Made by a program: the position numbers and the translations under genes. Below, piece after piece: positions 48,770-58,446 of a stretch of 64,000 nucleotides of DNA. The notes under the pieces are model-generated. The model did no database searches, was not told where the DNA came from, and saw only the letters and a program-made list of their open reading frames with translations. The DNA is from JAZTYK01 sp045636925 (GTDB lineage: Bacteria > Bacillota > Clostridia > Oscillospirales > Butyricicoccaceae), in the NCBI GenBank assembly GCA_045636925.1, contig JAZTYK010000025.1, positions 1 through 64,000 on the forward strand, in the 5' to 3' direction. Position 1 is the stretch's first letter. Every line of letters starts with the position of its first letter.

Positions 48770-49765
48770 TTGGCAAGAAGCAGAAAAGACCAAGAATACC
48801 TCTGTGTTTCTGCCTATGTCCGGGCATTGGAAAGCCGGCTGCTCAGCAGCGGGGATTATGCCCGCATGATCGATGCCGACAGCGCGGAAAGTGCCCTTCG
48901 TATCCTCAGTGATCGGGGGTATCCGGCCATGATCCCCCATATGTCCGCAGTGGAAACCGATCTGCGGCAGGCACGGGAAGAAACGCTGGCCGATCTGGCC
49001 TGCATGCTGCCCGATGCCGCCATACTGGATCTGTTCCGCCTGCCTTATGACTACCACAACGTCAAGGTTGCGCTGAAAGCCCTTTGGACCGGGCGCGATG
49101 CCCGGCATCTGCTGATGGGCGGTGGAACACTGGATCCGGCCACGCTGTACCAGCGCGTTGAAACCGGCGAAGAAGGACAGTTTTCGCAAGACCTTGCCAT
49201 CGCCATCCGGGAGGCACGGGATACCGTTGCTGCCACCGGCGATCCGCAAAAGGGCGACTTTATCTTAGACCGCGCCTGCTTTGCCGCGCAGCAAGCCATG
49301 ACCGCAGCGGCAGACAATGGCTTTTTACAGCAATACACCCGCCTGCGCATTGATGTAGCCAACCTGCTGACGCTGATCCGGGTACTGCGCATGGGCAAGG
49401 CTGCGTTGCTGTTGGAGGACGCACTGTTCCCCGGCGGCAACCTGGAGCCTCAGGAGCTGATGGCCTGCCGCGGCAGCGCCGACATCGCGCAGCTGTATCT
49501 GGCAACCCCCCTGGAAGATGCCGCAGCATTGGGTATCAGCGCCGTTGCCACCGGCAGCATCACTGCCTTTGAAAAGGCCTGTGACGATGCCATCACTCAT
49601 TTTCTGCAGCAGAGCATCCTGATCTCCTTTGGCCCTGAGCCGGTACTGGCATATCTGGCCATGCAGGAGCAGGAGCAGCGGAACATCCGCATCATCATCA
49701 GCGGCAAGCTGGCCGGCTTGTCCCCCGACACCATTCGGGAAAGGATGCGTGAAGCCTATGTCTAA
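48770..49765 (+). CDS. ntpC: V-type ATP synthase subunit C
   Basis: A 331-residue subunit d/C homologue that links the catalytic V1 head to the K ring. It opens with YLCVSAYVRALESRLLSS and contains PYDYHNVKVALKALW, RLRIDVANLLTLIRVLRMGK and FGPEPVLAYLAMQEQEQRNIRIIISGKLAGL, the last being the usual C-terminal signature. TTG at 48770 follows AAAGGAGGAG and is the probable start; no ATG fits better. It overlaps subunit F by eight bases. Confidence 0.92.
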   Translation: MARSRKDQEYLCVSAYVRALESRLLSSGDYARMIDADSAESALRILSDRGYPAMIPHMSAVETDLRQAREETLADLACMLPDAAILDLFRLPYDYHNVKVALKALWTGRDARHLLMGGGTLDPATLYQRVETGEEGQFSQDLAIAIREARDTVAATGDPQKGDFILDRACFAAQQAMTAAADNGFLQQYTRLRIDVANLLTLIRVLRMGKAALLLEDALFPGGNLEPQELMACRGSADIAQLYLATPLEDAAALGISAVATGSITAFEKACDDAITHFLQQSILISFGPEPVLAYLAMQEQEQRNIRIIISGKLAGLSPDTIRERMREAYV

Positions 49766-50066
49766 AATCGCAGTCATGGGCGACCGTGACAGTGTGCTGG
49801 GCTTTCGCGCCCTGGGCCTGGAGGTCGTCTTTGCAGAAACCCGGGACGAAGCCCTGACGGCATTGGGCCGTCTGCTCCGGGAAGATTGCACCATTCTGTA
49901 TATCACCGAGGCGCTGGCACAGACCATCGCCCCGGAGATCCAAAAATATCATGATAAACCCGCCCCCGCCATCATTCTCATCCCCGGCAAGGGCGGCAGC
50001 CTGGGCATCGCCCAGCAGGCCCTGCAGAAAGCCGTAGAACGGGCTGTAGGCGCCGATATCTCTTGA
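49758..50066 (+). CDS. ntpG: V-type ATP synthase subunit F
   Basis: A 102-residue central stalk subunit with the small Rossmann-like fold: KIAVMGDRDSVLGFRALGLEVV at the start, ILYITEALA in the middle and PAIILIPGKGGSLGIA near the end. The C-terminal helix contacts subunit D. ATG at 49758 lies within the end of subunit C; the reading frame is open further upstream but only as a shadow of C. Subunit F is called NtpG in Enterococcus, hence the symbol, which is tentative. Confidence 0.9.
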   Translation: MSKIAVMGDRDSVLGFRALGLEVVFAETRDEALTALGRLLREDCTILYITEALAQTIAPEIQKYHDKPAPAIILIPGKGGSLGIAQQALQKAVERAVGADIS

Positions 50067-50082
50067 AGAAGGGAGCTTGCAC

Positions 50083-51858
50083 ATGAGCGGAAGAATCGTA
50101 AAAGTTTCCGGCCCTCTGGTGGTGGCCGAAGGTCTGGAGCATGCCAATATGGCCGACGTGGTGCGCGTGGGTGAACAGCGCCTGATCGGTGAGATCCTGA
50201 ATATGACCGGAGGCCGCGCCTCCATCCAGGTTTACGAGGAAACCTCCGGCCTGGGTCCCGGCGCCGTGGTGGAAACCACCGGCATCCCCCTCAGCGTGGA
50301 ACTGGGTCCCGGCCTGATTGAAAATATCTATGACGGCATTCAGCGCCCGCTGGACGAGATCATGAAAAAATCCGGCGCCAACCTGGCCCGCGGTGTGGAA
50401 GTCCCTGCGCTGGATCCGGAAAAGCTGTGGCACTTTGTCCCTGCGGCAGCCCCCGGCGACCGTCTGGTTGGCGGTGATCTGCTGGGCACCGTACAAGAGA
50501 CCCCGGTGGTGCTGCACAAGATCATGGTTCCGGTAAAGCTGTCCGGTACGGTGACTGAACTGGCACCCGAAGGTGACTACACCATCCGGCAGATCATTGC
50601 ACAATTGCAGGATGACAAGGGTGTGACCCATGACCTGACCATGGTGCAAAAGTGGCCGGTACGCGTGGGACGCCCCTATCAGAAGAAATATCCTCCCACC
50701 CAGCCCCTGCAATCCGGACAGCGTGTCATTGACACCATGTTCCCCATTGCAAAGGGCGGCACCGCCGCCGTGCCCGGCCCCTTCGGCAGCGGCAAGACGG
50801 TGGTACAGCATCAGCTGGCCAAATGGTCTGACGTGGACATCGTGATCTATATCGGCTGCGGTGAGCGCGGCAATGAGATGACCGATGTGCTGCGCGAGTT
50901 CCCCGAACTCACCGACCCCCGCACCGGTGAGAGTCTGATGAAGCGCACCGTGCTGATTGCCAACACCTCGGATATGCCCGTGGCAGCCCGCGAAGCTTCG
51001 GTCTACACCGGCATCACTATCGCAGAATACTTCCGTGATATGGGTTATCACGTGGCGGTTATCGCAGACTCCACCTCCCGCTGGGCAGAAGCCCTGCGCG
51101 AGATGTCCGGCCGTCTGGAAGAAATGCCCGGTGAAGAAGGTTACCCGGCTTATCTGGCCTCCCGTCTGGCACAGTTCTACGAGCGTGCCGGCATGGTGCA
51201 AACCCTGGGCAGCGAAGACCGCATGGGCTCTATCACCGCCATCGGCGCCGTATCGCCCCCGGGCGGTGACCTGTCCGAGCCGGTAGCGCAGGGCACCATG
51301 CGCATCGTCAAGGTGTTCTGGAGCCTGGACGCCTCTCTGGCCTACCGCCGCCACTTCCCTGCCATCAACTGGCTGAACTCTTACTCCCTGTATCTGGACA
51401 GCGTCAAGGACTGGCTGGATGCCAATTGTGGCAAGGAGTTTTTGGAAAATCGCAACCGTGCCATGGCTCTGCTGCAGGCTGAGGCCGAACTGCAGGAGAT
51501 CGTGCAGTTGGTGGGTAAAGATGCCCTCAGCCCCACCGACCAGCTGACGCTGGAGGTTGCCAAGATGGTGCGCGAGGACTTCTTGCAGCAAAATGCCTTT
51601 ATGGACGTAGACGGCTATTCTGACCGCAACCGGCAGAAGCTGCTGATGGGTCTGATCATGGATTATCGTCGTCTGGCACAGGATGCCATTGGCAAGGGTG
51701 CCGAGCTGCAGCCGCTGCTGCGGATTCCCGCCAAGGAGCAAATCGGCCGCGCCAAATACGTGCCTGTGGACGAATATGTTGAGGAATACGCCCGGATCAC
51801 CCGGGATATGACTGCACAGATTGCCGCCGTAGCGGAGAAAGCAGGTGACCAGCTATGA
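50083..51858 (+). CDS. ntpA: V-type ATP synthase catalytic subunit A
   Basis: The 591-residue catalytic subunit of the V1 head. It has the N-terminal barrel, the insertion domain of about 90 residues (190-ish region QLQDDKGVTHDLTMVQKWPVR), the Walker A loop GPFGSGKT with Lys238, the GERGNEMTDV catalytic Glu and the SRWAEALREMSGRLEEMPGEEGYPAYL segment. ATG at 50083 follows GGGAG; the frame starts two codons earlier. Its stop overlaps subunit B by four bases. In fermenting Clostridia it usually works as an ion-pumping ATPase; direction cannot be told from sequence. Confidence 0.96.
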   Translation: MSGRIVKVSGPLVVAEGLEHANMADVVRVGEQRLIGEILNMTGGRASIQVYEETSGLGPGAVVETTGIPLSVELGPGLIENIYDGIQRPLDEIMKKSGANLARGVEVPALDPEKLWHFVPAAAPGDRLVGGDLLGTVQETPVVLHKIMVPVKLSGTVTELAPEGDYTIRQIIAQLQDDKGVTHDLTMVQKWPVRVGRPYQKKYPPTQPLQSGQRVIDTMFPIAKGGTAAVPGPFGSGKTVVQHQLAKWSDVDIVIYIGCGERGNEMTDVLREFPELTDPRTGESLMKRTVLIANTSDMPVAAREASVYTGITIAEYFRDMGYHVAVIADSTSRWAEALREMSGRLEEMPGEEGYPAYLASRLAQFYERAGMVQTLGSEDRMGSITAIGAVSPPGGDLSEPVAQGTMRIVKVFWSLDASLAYRRHFPAINWLNSYSLYLDSVKDWLDANCGKEFLENRNRAMALLQAEAELQEIVQLVGKDALSPTDQLTLEVAKMVREDFLQQNAFMDVDGYSDRNRQKLLMGLIMDYRRLAQDAIGKGAELQPLLRIPAKEQIGRAKYVPVDEYVEEYARITRDMTAQIAAVAEKAGDQL

Positions 51859-53228
51859 AAGAATATCGCACCATACACGAGATCTCCGGACCGCTGATGG
51901 TGGTCAAGGAAGTCAGCGGCGTTACCTATGACGAGCTGGCCGAGATCGAGCTTTCCGACGGCAGCATCCGTCGCTGCAAAGTGCTGGAAGTCAATGGCGA
52001 CAAGGCTGTGGTGCAGCTGTTTGAAAGCTCTGCCGGCATCAACCTGCGGGACTCCAAGATCCGTTTTTTAGGGCATCCGCTGGAGCTTGCAGTGTCCGGC
52101 GACATGCTGGGCCGCGTGTTCAACGGCATGGGTCAGCCCATCGATGGCGGCCCCGCCATCCTGCCGGAAAAGCGGCTGGATATCAACGGTCAGCCCATCA
52201 ACCCCGCCGCCCGTGACTATCCCAACGAGTTTATCCAAACCGGCATCTCTACCATTGACGGTCTGAACACCCTGGTGCGCGGACAAAAGCTGCCCATCTT
52301 CTCCGGCAGCGGTCTGCCCCACGCCCAGCTGGCTGCACAGATCGCCCGCCAGGCCAAGGTGTTGGACGGCGAGAGTAACTTTGCCGTAGTCTTTGCCGCC
52401 ATCGGCATCACCTTTGAGGAAGCGGACTTCTTCATTTCCGATTTCAAGCGCACCGGTGCCATCGACCGTACCGTGCTGTTTACCAATCTGGCCAACGACC
52501 CGGCCGTCGAGCGTATCGCAACGCCCCGCATGGCGCTGACCGCCGCCGAGTATCTGGCCTTTGAAAAGGGCATGCACGTGCTGGTAATTTTGACCGACAT
52601 CACCAACTATGCCGAAGCCCTGCGCGAAGTATCCGCTGCCCGTAAGGAAGTACCCGGCCGCCGCGGTTACCCCGGCTATCTGTATACCGACCTTGCCACC
52701 ATGTACGAGCGCGCCGGCCGCAAGCTGGGACAGGAAGGTTCTATCACCATGATCCCCATCCTCACCATGCCCGAGGATGACAAGACTCATCCTATTCCCG
52801 ACCTGACCGGTTACATCACCGAGGGTCAGATCATTCTGTCCCGTGACCTGTATCGCAAAGGTGTACTGCCGCCCGTAGATGTACTGCCCTCTCTGTCCCG
52901 TCTGAAGGACAAGGGCGTTGGTGTGGGCAAGACCCGTGAGGATCATGCCGCCACCATGAACCAGCTGTTTGCCGCCTATGCCTCCGGCAAGGAGGCCAAA
53001 GAGCTGATGACCATCCTGGGCGAAGCCGCACTGTCCGAAACCGACCTGCTGTATGCCAAGTTCGCCGAAGAGTTTGAGCGGCGCTATGTGTCCCAGGGCG
53101 GCGAGGAAAACCGCAGCATCTTTGAAACGCTGGATCTTGGCTGGGAACTGCTGCGCATGCTGCCCAAGGGCGAACTGAAGCGCATTAAACAGGAAATGGT
53201 GGATAAATATTACACCAAAGAGAGTTGA
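51855..53228 (+). CDS. ntpB: V-type ATP synthase regulatory subunit B
   Basis: The 457-residue non-catalytic nucleotide-binding subunit. It has the YxxIxEISGPLMVV start, PIFSGSGLPHAQLAAQIARQ in place of a Walker A loop (no Lys-Thr), the DITNYAEALREVSAARKEVPGRRGYPGYL stretch typical of B subunits, and a helical C-terminal domain. Three A and three B subunits make the head. Its ATG overlaps the end of the A gene (ATGA), ensuring balanced production. Length matches the family. Confidence 0.96.
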   Translation: MKEYRTIHEISGPLMVVKEVSGVTYDELAEIELSDGSIRRCKVLEVNGDKAVVQLFESSAGINLRDSKIRFLGHPLELAVSGDMLGRVFNGMGQPIDGGPAILPEKRLDINGQPINPAARDYPNEFIQTGISTIDGLNTLVRGQKLPIFSGSGLPHAQLAAQIARQAKVLDGESNFAVVFAAIGITFEEADFFISDFKRTGAIDRTVLFTNLANDPAVERIATPRMALTAAEYLAFEKGMHVLVILTDITNYAEALREVSAARKEVPGRRGYPGYLYTDLATMYERAGRKLGQEGSITMIPILTMPEDDKTHPIPDLTGYITEGQIILSRDLYRKGVLPPVDVLPSLSRLKDKGVGVGKTREDHAATMNQLFAAYASGKEAKELMTILGEAALSETDLLYAKFAEEFERRYVSQGGEENRSIFETLDLGWELLRMLPKGELKRIKQEMVDKYYTKES

Positions 53229-53239
53229 GGTGAGCGCAT

Positions 53240-53896
53240 ATGGCAAACACCACCATCAACCCCACACGGATGGAATTGACCCGGCTGAAACGCCGGCTGC
53301 GCACCGCCATGCGAGGTCACAAACTGCTGAAAGACAAGCGCGATGAGCTGATGAAGCAGTTTTTAGAGGTCGTCCGCCGCAACCGTATCCTGCGCCAGCG
53401 GGTAGAAAGCGGTCTGGAGCAGGCCAACGGTGCCTTTACCATTGCCTCGGCTGTGATGAGTCCCGAAATGCTGGAGCAGGCTCTGCTGTATCCCAAGCAG
53501 AGCGTCACTCTGGAGGTGGGCCAACGCAACATGATGAGTGTCAATGTGCCCACCTATACCTTCCGCACCCGCAACGAAGACCCTTCTGATATTTTCCCCT
53601 ACGGCTTTGCCCAAACCTCCGGCGAGCTGGATACTGCCTTGGAAAGCCTGAGTAGGGTCTTCCGGGATATGCTGGAGCTGGCCGAAGTGGAAAAAACCAT
53701 GCAGCTTCTGGCGGAAGACATTGAAAAGACCCGCCGCCGGGTAAATGCGCTGGAGTATATGATGATCCCCGAACTGCAGAAGAACATCCGCTACATTTCC
53801 ATGAAACTGGAGGAAAACGAGCGCGGCAATATCACCCGCCTGATGAAGGTAAAGGATATGATCTTGCAAGAAGCGCATCAGTTTCAGGATACATAA
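53240..53896 (+). CDS. ntpD: V-type ATP synthase subunit D
   Basis: The 218-residue central rotor shaft. PTRMELTRLKRRLRTAMRGHKLLKDKRDELM at the start is the family signature, and residues 140-218 form the return helix with TRRRVNALEYMMIPELQKNIRYISMKLEENER, another hallmark. The protein is a long antiparallel coiled coil that turns inside the A3B3 head. It begins 11 bases after subunit B and is the last gene before a terminator, closing the operon. Confidence 0.95.
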   Translation: MANTTINPTRMELTRLKRRLRTAMRGHKLLKDKRDELMKQFLEVVRRNRILRQRVESGLEQANGAFTIASAVMSPEMLEQALLYPKQSVTLEVGQRNMMSVNVPTYTFRTRNEDPSDIFPYGFAQTSGELDTALESLSRVFRDMLELAEVEKTMQLLAEDIEKTRRRVNALEYMMIPELQKNIRYISMKLEENERGNITRLMKVKDMILQEAHQFQDT

Positions 53897-53911
53897 CACG
53901 CATGTGACATA

Positions 53912-53945
53912 AAAACTCCCTTGCCGCAGGGCAAGGGAGTTTTGC
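53912..53945 (+). terminator. Terminator of V-ATPase operon
   Basis: AAAACTCCCTTGCC and GGGCAAGGGAGTTTT form a stem with a short GCA loop. Confidence 0.88.
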
Positions 53946-53951
53946 AAACAA

Positions 53952-53978
53952 CAAAGGGCACCCCGCAGGGTGCCCTTT
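53952..53978 (-). terminator. Terminator of zinc-ribbon gene
   Basis: AAAGGGCACCC and GGGTGCCCTTTT with a CGCA loop; T residues follow on the minus strand after the stop at 53994. Confidence 0.75.
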
Positions 53979-53993
53979 TGATTTTCAATTTGA

Positions 53994-54719
53994 TTAGCCC
54001 ATCATATACAGGTAGGTGAAATGCATATACCATTTGTTGCCGATCTTGACAACATAGAACTCTTCGATGTCGGTATCGCCATCTTCATCTTCGAATTCCA
54101 CACGAACCTCTGCAGCATCGCTGACCTTGATGTCAATCTCGTCATACATTTCCTTGACGCCTTCCAGGTCAGAGCTGCTGACCTTAGAACTGCCGATTAC
54201 AGAAAGCTTCTTGAAGTCTTCCGCTTCTTCTGCTGCATCCTGCAGAGCTTCTTTCAGTTCCTTCTTCAGTTCTTTCATGCTGCCGTCGAACTCTTCGTCA
54301 GCCAGTTCGTCCAGGATGTCATCATCGAAACAATCCATGAACTTGCTCACATTGCCGTCCAACACTGCGTCCATATACTTCTCAACAACGCCCTCGGGAG
54401 AGCTGTTGCCGCCTGCCAGAAGCAGGATCAGCAGCAGAGCCAGTACAGATACCACACCGATGACAGCCAGAGGCATATTCTTGGCACCGATCTTCTTCTC
54501 TGCCATAGCATAGCCTTCCTTGGCCTTTTTAACCACCTTGTCTACAGTTTCAGTCACTGCAGGGGGAATGGTGATGGTGGTGGGGGCAGCAGCGGGGGCA
54601 GCCTGTGCTGCAGGTTCGGCCTGAACAGCAGGGGCAGCCTGTACAGCAGCTTCATTGCCACAAGCGGGGCAGAATGCTGCGCCTTCGGGGATCTCTTTTC
54701 CACATTTTGCACAAAACAT
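53994..54719 (-). CDS. Zinc-ribbon membrane protein of unknown function
   Basis: A 241-residue protein. The N-terminal CAKCG...CPACG pair (residues 3-21) is a zinc ribbon, followed by an Ala/Pro/Gln-rich linker (25-47), one membrane helix (about 82-101) and a C-terminal extracytoplasmic domain that is strongly acidic. SPEGVVEKYMDAVLDGN followed by helices and ending with YVVKIGNKWYMHF resembles the DUF4878/NTF2-like domains of exported proteins. Such ribbon-linker-helix-domain proteins are common in Clostridia and poorly understood. It is a single gene with a good promoter and terminator. Confidence 0.75.
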   Translation of the reverse strand: MFCAKCGKEIPEGAAFCPACGNEAAVQAAPAVQAEPAAQAAPAAAPTTITIPPAVTETVDKVVKKAKEGYAMAEKKIGAKNMPLAVIGVVSVLALLLILLLAGGNSSPEGVVEKYMDAVLDGNVSKFMDCFDDDILDELADEEFDGSMKELKKELKEALQDAAEEAEDFKKLSVIGSSKVSSSDLEGVKEMYDEIDIKVSDAAEVRVEFEDEDGDTDIEEFYVVKIGNKWYMHFTYLYMMG

Positions 54720-54754
54720 GACAAATACTCCTTTACCATGAAGTTGGTACTTTC

Positions 54755-54783
54755 AATATAGCATAAAAAAATATTTTTTACAA
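54755..54783 (-). promoter_or_regulatory. Promoter of zinc-ribbon gene
   Basis: Minus strand TTGTAA (54778-54783), 17-base AT-rich spacer ending in TGC, TATATT (54755-54760). Confidence 0.8.
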
Positions 54784-54795
54784 CACATTCTGCGC

Positions 54796-54840
54796 AAAAG
54801 CCGATACTTTCGCGTTTTTTCGCAAAAGTACCGGCTTTTA
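54796..54840 (-). terminator. Terminator of ABC exporter operon
   Basis: AAAAGCCGATACTTT and AAAGTACCGGCTTTT form an imperfect stem with an inner GCG/CGC, just after the stop of the second ABC gene. Confidence 0.7.
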
Positions 54841-54852
54841 TTTTGGATTCAA

Positions 54853-56733
54853 TCAGGTTTCGTTGCCCTCGAACTGGGTCATGTACAGTTCGTAGTAGCG
54901 ACCCTTTTGCGCCAGAAGCTGTTCATGGTTACCCATCTCCACCACACGCCCCTGATCCATGACCACGATCTTATCAGCATCGCGGATGGTGGACAGACGG
55001 TGGGCAATGATCAGACTGGTACGGCCGCCCATCAACTTGACCATAGCATCCTGAATATGCTTTTCAGTACGGGTATCCACCGAGGAAGTTGCCTCATCCA
55101 GAATCAGGATCTTGGGATCAGCCAGCACAGCGCGGGCGATGGCCAGCAGCTGTCGCTGTCCCTGGGACAGATTGGCACCCGCCTGCTTGAGGAAGGTCTG
55201 ATAGCCCTTAGGCAGCTTGCGGATAAAGAAATCCGCATTGCTCATATGGGCAGCCGCCTCCACATGCTCCATATCGGCATCCATGTTGGCGTACTTTATG
55301 TTGGTCTCCACCGTGTCAGAGAAGAGCACAGTATCCTGCAGCACGATGGCGGTGTTCCGGCGCAGTTCGTCACGGCTGATGTCCCGGATGTCCACACCGT
55401 CGATGAGGATCTGTCCGGCATCAATGTCGTAAAAGCGCATCAGCAGGTTGACCACGGTGGTCTTGCCGCTGCCGGTAGCACCGACCAGTGCCACCTTTTC
55501 ACCGGGACGCACATCCAGCGTGAAGTCATGCAGCACCTGTTTTTCGGGCACATAGGAGAAGTCTACGTTCCGGAAGCTCACCTCGCCCCGGGCCTGCTCC
55601 ATGCTCTCCTCACCGCTGCGGTCTTCGGAGGGATGATCCATCAGTTCAAAGACACGCTCGGCACCGGCAATGGCGGTCTGCACCGTGCCGTACAGCTGGG
55701 CGATCTCGTTGATGGGACGGGTAAACTGCTTGGCATAAATGACAAATGCAGAAATCGTACCCACGGTGATGATGCCTTTCAAGGCAAAATAACCGCCAAA
55801 AGCCGCCACGATCACAAATCCGATGTTGGAAATACAGTTCATAATGGGACCCATGCTTCCGCCCAGGATCTCAGCCCGGATGCTGACCTTTGCCAGCTCG
55901 TCAGAGGTCTCATTAAAGGTATCCTTCACCTGCTGCTGTTCGTTATAGGCCACAATGGTCTTGTAGCCGGTGATCATTTCTTCGGAATGACCGTTCAGTC
56001 TGCCCAGCACCTGGCTGCGGCGACGGTAGACCCTACGCATGATGCCCGACAGCTTTTTGGTAACCAGCACCGTCAGCACCACCGTCAGCATGGTCACCAG
56101 TGTCAGCTGCCAGCAGTACCACAGCATAATGGCCACTGTGCCCACCACCGTCAGCACACCGGAGATCAGGCTGCCCAGGCTTTGAGACACCGTCATGGAA
56201 ATATTCTCCACGTCGTTGGTCATGCGGCTCATGATATCGCCGTTGGAATGGGTGTCGATATACTTGATGGGCAGACGCACGATCTTTTCAAACAGATCCT
56301 GACGCAGTCTGCGCACGATATTCTGACTGAGGAACGCCGAGATCAGCGACTGACCAAAGGTGCCCAGCACATTGACGGCAATTACTGCCAGCATGGCACC
56401 GATCAGCTTGGGCAGAGCTTCCCACTCCCGCACCGTGATCCGGTCGATGACCGTACCCTGCAGCGCGGGGAAACACAGACCCATGACAGTGACCAGGGTC
56501 ACCGTACTCACCATCAAGAACAGCAGCCGTTTTTCTCTTCCAAAATACTGCATCAGCCGCAGCAGTGTACCCTTTGCACTTTTGGGCTTTTCTGCAACCA
56601 TTGCCATGCGGGGGCCGCCTTTTCCGTGGCCGCCGGAACCCTTTTTATCGGGCACATGGTCAAAGGGGTTACTGTTGGGGGCGTGACCAAAGCCGCGAGG
56701 CAGGGTCTTTTCGTTGTAATTTCCCTGTTTCAT
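54853..56733 (-). CDS. ABC exporter half, ATP-binding/permease (second)
   Basis: A 626-residue half-transporter of the multidrug type. An N-terminal Gly/Lys/Pro-rich tail of about 45 residues precedes six membrane helices (about 55-345). The nucleotide domain has GATGSGKTTVVNLL (Walker A), ANLSQGQRQLLAIARA (signature, here LSQGQ instead of LSGGQ) and ILDEATSSVDTRTE with the catalytic Glu after Walker B. It overlaps the preceding ABC gene by four bases and should form a heterodimer with it, like LmrCD or BmrCD. It lies in a MarR-led operon, which points to drug or toxic compound export. Confidence 0.92.
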   Translation of the reverse strand: MKQGNYNEKTLPRGFGHAPNSNPFDHVPDKKGSGGHGKGGPRMAMVAEKPKSAKGTLLRLMQYFGREKRLLFLMVSTVTLVTVMGLCFPALQGTVIDRITVREWEALPKLIGAMLAVIAVNVLGTFGQSLISAFLSQNIVRRLRQDLFEKIVRLPIKYIDTHSNGDIMSRMTNDVENISMTVSQSLGSLISGVLTVVGTVAIMLWYCWQLTLVTMLTVVLTVLVTKKLSGIMRRVYRRRSQVLGRLNGHSEEMITGYKTIVAYNEQQQVKDTFNETSDELAKVSIRAEILGGSMGPIMNCISNIGFVIVAAFGGYFALKGIITVGTISAFVIYAKQFTRPINEIAQLYGTVQTAIAGAERVFELMDHPSEDRSGEESMEQARGEVSFRNVDFSYVPEKQVLHDFTLDVRPGEKVALVGATGSGKTTVVNLLMRFYDIDAGQILIDGVDIRDISRDELRRNTAIVLQDTVLFSDTVETNIKYANMDADMEHVEAAAHMSNADFFIRKLPKGYQTFLKQAGANLSQGQRQLLAIARAVLADPKILILDEATSSVDTRTEKHIQDAMVKLMGGRTSLIIAHRLSTIRDADKIVVMDQGRVVEMGNHEQLLAQKGRYYELYMTQFEGNET

Positions 56734-58445
56734 TGGTCTTCCTCCTTCAGCTGAGAATGATAGATATCCCGGTAAGTCTCCGAGGTATGCATCAAGGTGT
56801 CATGGTCGGCGCAGGCTGTGATCCTGCCGCCCTCCAGCACGGCGATACGATCCGCAGAACGTACCGAAGCGATGCGCTGGGCGATGATGATCTTGGCGGC
56901 ATCGGGTCTGGCCTCTGCCAAAGCATCGTAGAACCTGGCCTCGGTCTTCAGATCCAGCGCACTGGTGGAGTCGTCAAAGATCAGCAGATCAGCCTGCTTT
57001 AATACAGCGCGGGAAATGCTGATGCGCTGCTTCTGTCCGCCGGACAACGAGTGACCGCCTTCGGTCACATAGGTTTCATAGCCATAAGGGGTCGCACAGA
57101 TAAAGTCATCGGCCTGGGCGATCTCGGCTGCCGCTTTGATCTCCCAGGGTGTTGCGTCATCCTTACCCCAGCGGATGTTGTCGGCAATGCTGCGGGTATA
57201 CAGTTCTGCCTTCTGCAGCACGATGCCGATCTGACTGCGCAAGGCTGTCAGATCATACTCCCGCACATCTACGCCGTTAAAAAGCACCGTACCCTCGGTG
57301 ACATCGTAGAATCGGGGAATCAGATTCACCAGACTGGACTTACCGCTGCCGGTAGCGCCCAGAATAGCCAAGGTTTCACCCCGGCGCACCGACAGATCCA
57401 CACCCTCCAACACCGGCTCGCCGGTGTTGGGATAGGCAAAGCTGACACCCCGCAGTTCTGCCACCACCGGGGTCTCCTCACCCTGGGTACGGGTACCGCC
57501 GGAGAAAGCACGGTCCTGATTCAGCACTTCTTTGATACGGCCAATGGATGCCCGGGCACGGACGAAGTTCTGGAACATAAATGCCAGAAACAGCACGCTC
57601 TGCAGGATCATGGTAACATAGGTAATGGCTGCAATGATCTCGCCGGTGGTGATATCGCTGCCGCCCTTGATCTGTATGCCGCTGATCAAGATCACCGACA
57701 CCACGCAAAGGTTCAAAATCAGGCTCATCAGCGGAGACATAAAGGCCAGCAGCTTGAAGACCTTCAGATAAATGCCGCAAAGGGCATCGTTGGCCTTTCC
57801 AAAGCGGCTGATCTCATAATCTTCCCGCACATAGGCCTTTACCACACGGGCACCGGCAACGTTTTCCTGCATCACGTTATTGACGCCATCCAGTTTTTCC
57901 TGCATGACGGAAAACATGGGTCCGGCCTTCAGCAGAAAGAAGGTTGCCAGCACCAGAATGATGGGCAGCACACATGCCACCACAACCGCAAACTGGGGTG
58001 CCTGCCCATACAGCATCACAATACCACCGATGAACATAAAGCCGCTGCGCACCACACCGCGCATGGACATGGACACCATGTTCTGCACCTGATTGACGTC
58101 GTTGGTGAGACGAGTCACCAGACTGCCGGTGGAGATTTTATCGGTCTGCTGAAAGGACAGATCCATAATACGGGAAAACAGATCCTTCCGCAGATCATTA
58201 CCAAACTGCTGGGATGCCAGATTGGTAAACACACCGCACAAAATGCCGCATACCGCACCTACCAGCACCAGCAGGATCATGCGAACCCCCACCTGCAGCA
58301 CCACATCCATATTACCGGCCAAAGCACCGTTGTCCACGATGTCTGCCATCATATCGGGCTGCAGCAGATCCATGGTGATCTCGCCGATCATAAACAGCGG
58401 TGCCAGCATGCACCATAACCAATATTTCTTCAAATACTTCAGCAT
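56730..58445 (-). CDS. ABC exporter half, ATP-binding/permease (first)
   Basis: A 571-residue half-transporter with six membrane helices (about 15-310) and a nucleotide domain carrying GATGSGKSSLVNLI, GGHSLSGGQKQRISISRA and LLIFDDSTSALDLKTE. Asp follows the Walker B Asp (FDDSTSA) where the catalytic Glu is expected, so this half has the degenerate site found in one partner of heterodimeric exporters, while its partner keeps Glu. It follows the MarR gene by one base and overlaps the second half by ATGA. Confidence 0.92.
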   Translation of the reverse strand: MLKYLKKYWLWCMLAPLFMIGEITMDLLQPDMMADIVDNGALAGNMDVVLQVGVRMILLVLVGAVCGILCGVFTNLASQQFGNDLRKDLFSRIMDLSFQQTDKISTGSLVTRLTNDVNQVQNMVSMSMRGVVRSGFMFIGGIVMLYGQAPQFAVVVACVLPIILVLATFFLLKAGPMFSVMQEKLDGVNNVMQENVAGARVVKAYVREDYEISRFGKANDALCGIYLKVFKLLAFMSPLMSLILNLCVVSVILISGIQIKGGSDITTGEIIAAITYVTMILQSVLFLAFMFQNFVRARASIGRIKEVLNQDRAFSGGTRTQGEETPVVAELRGVSFAYPNTGEPVLEGVDLSVRRGETLAILGATGSGKSSLVNLIPRFYDVTEGTVLFNGVDVREYDLTALRSQIGIVLQKAELYTRSIADNIRWGKDDATPWEIKAAAEIAQADDFICATPYGYETYVTEGGHSLSGGQKQRISISRAVLKQADLLIFDDSTSALDLKTEARFYDALAEARPDAAKIIIAQRIASVRSADRIAVLEGGRITACADHDTLMHTSETYRDIYHSQLKEEDQ

Positions 58446-58446
58446 C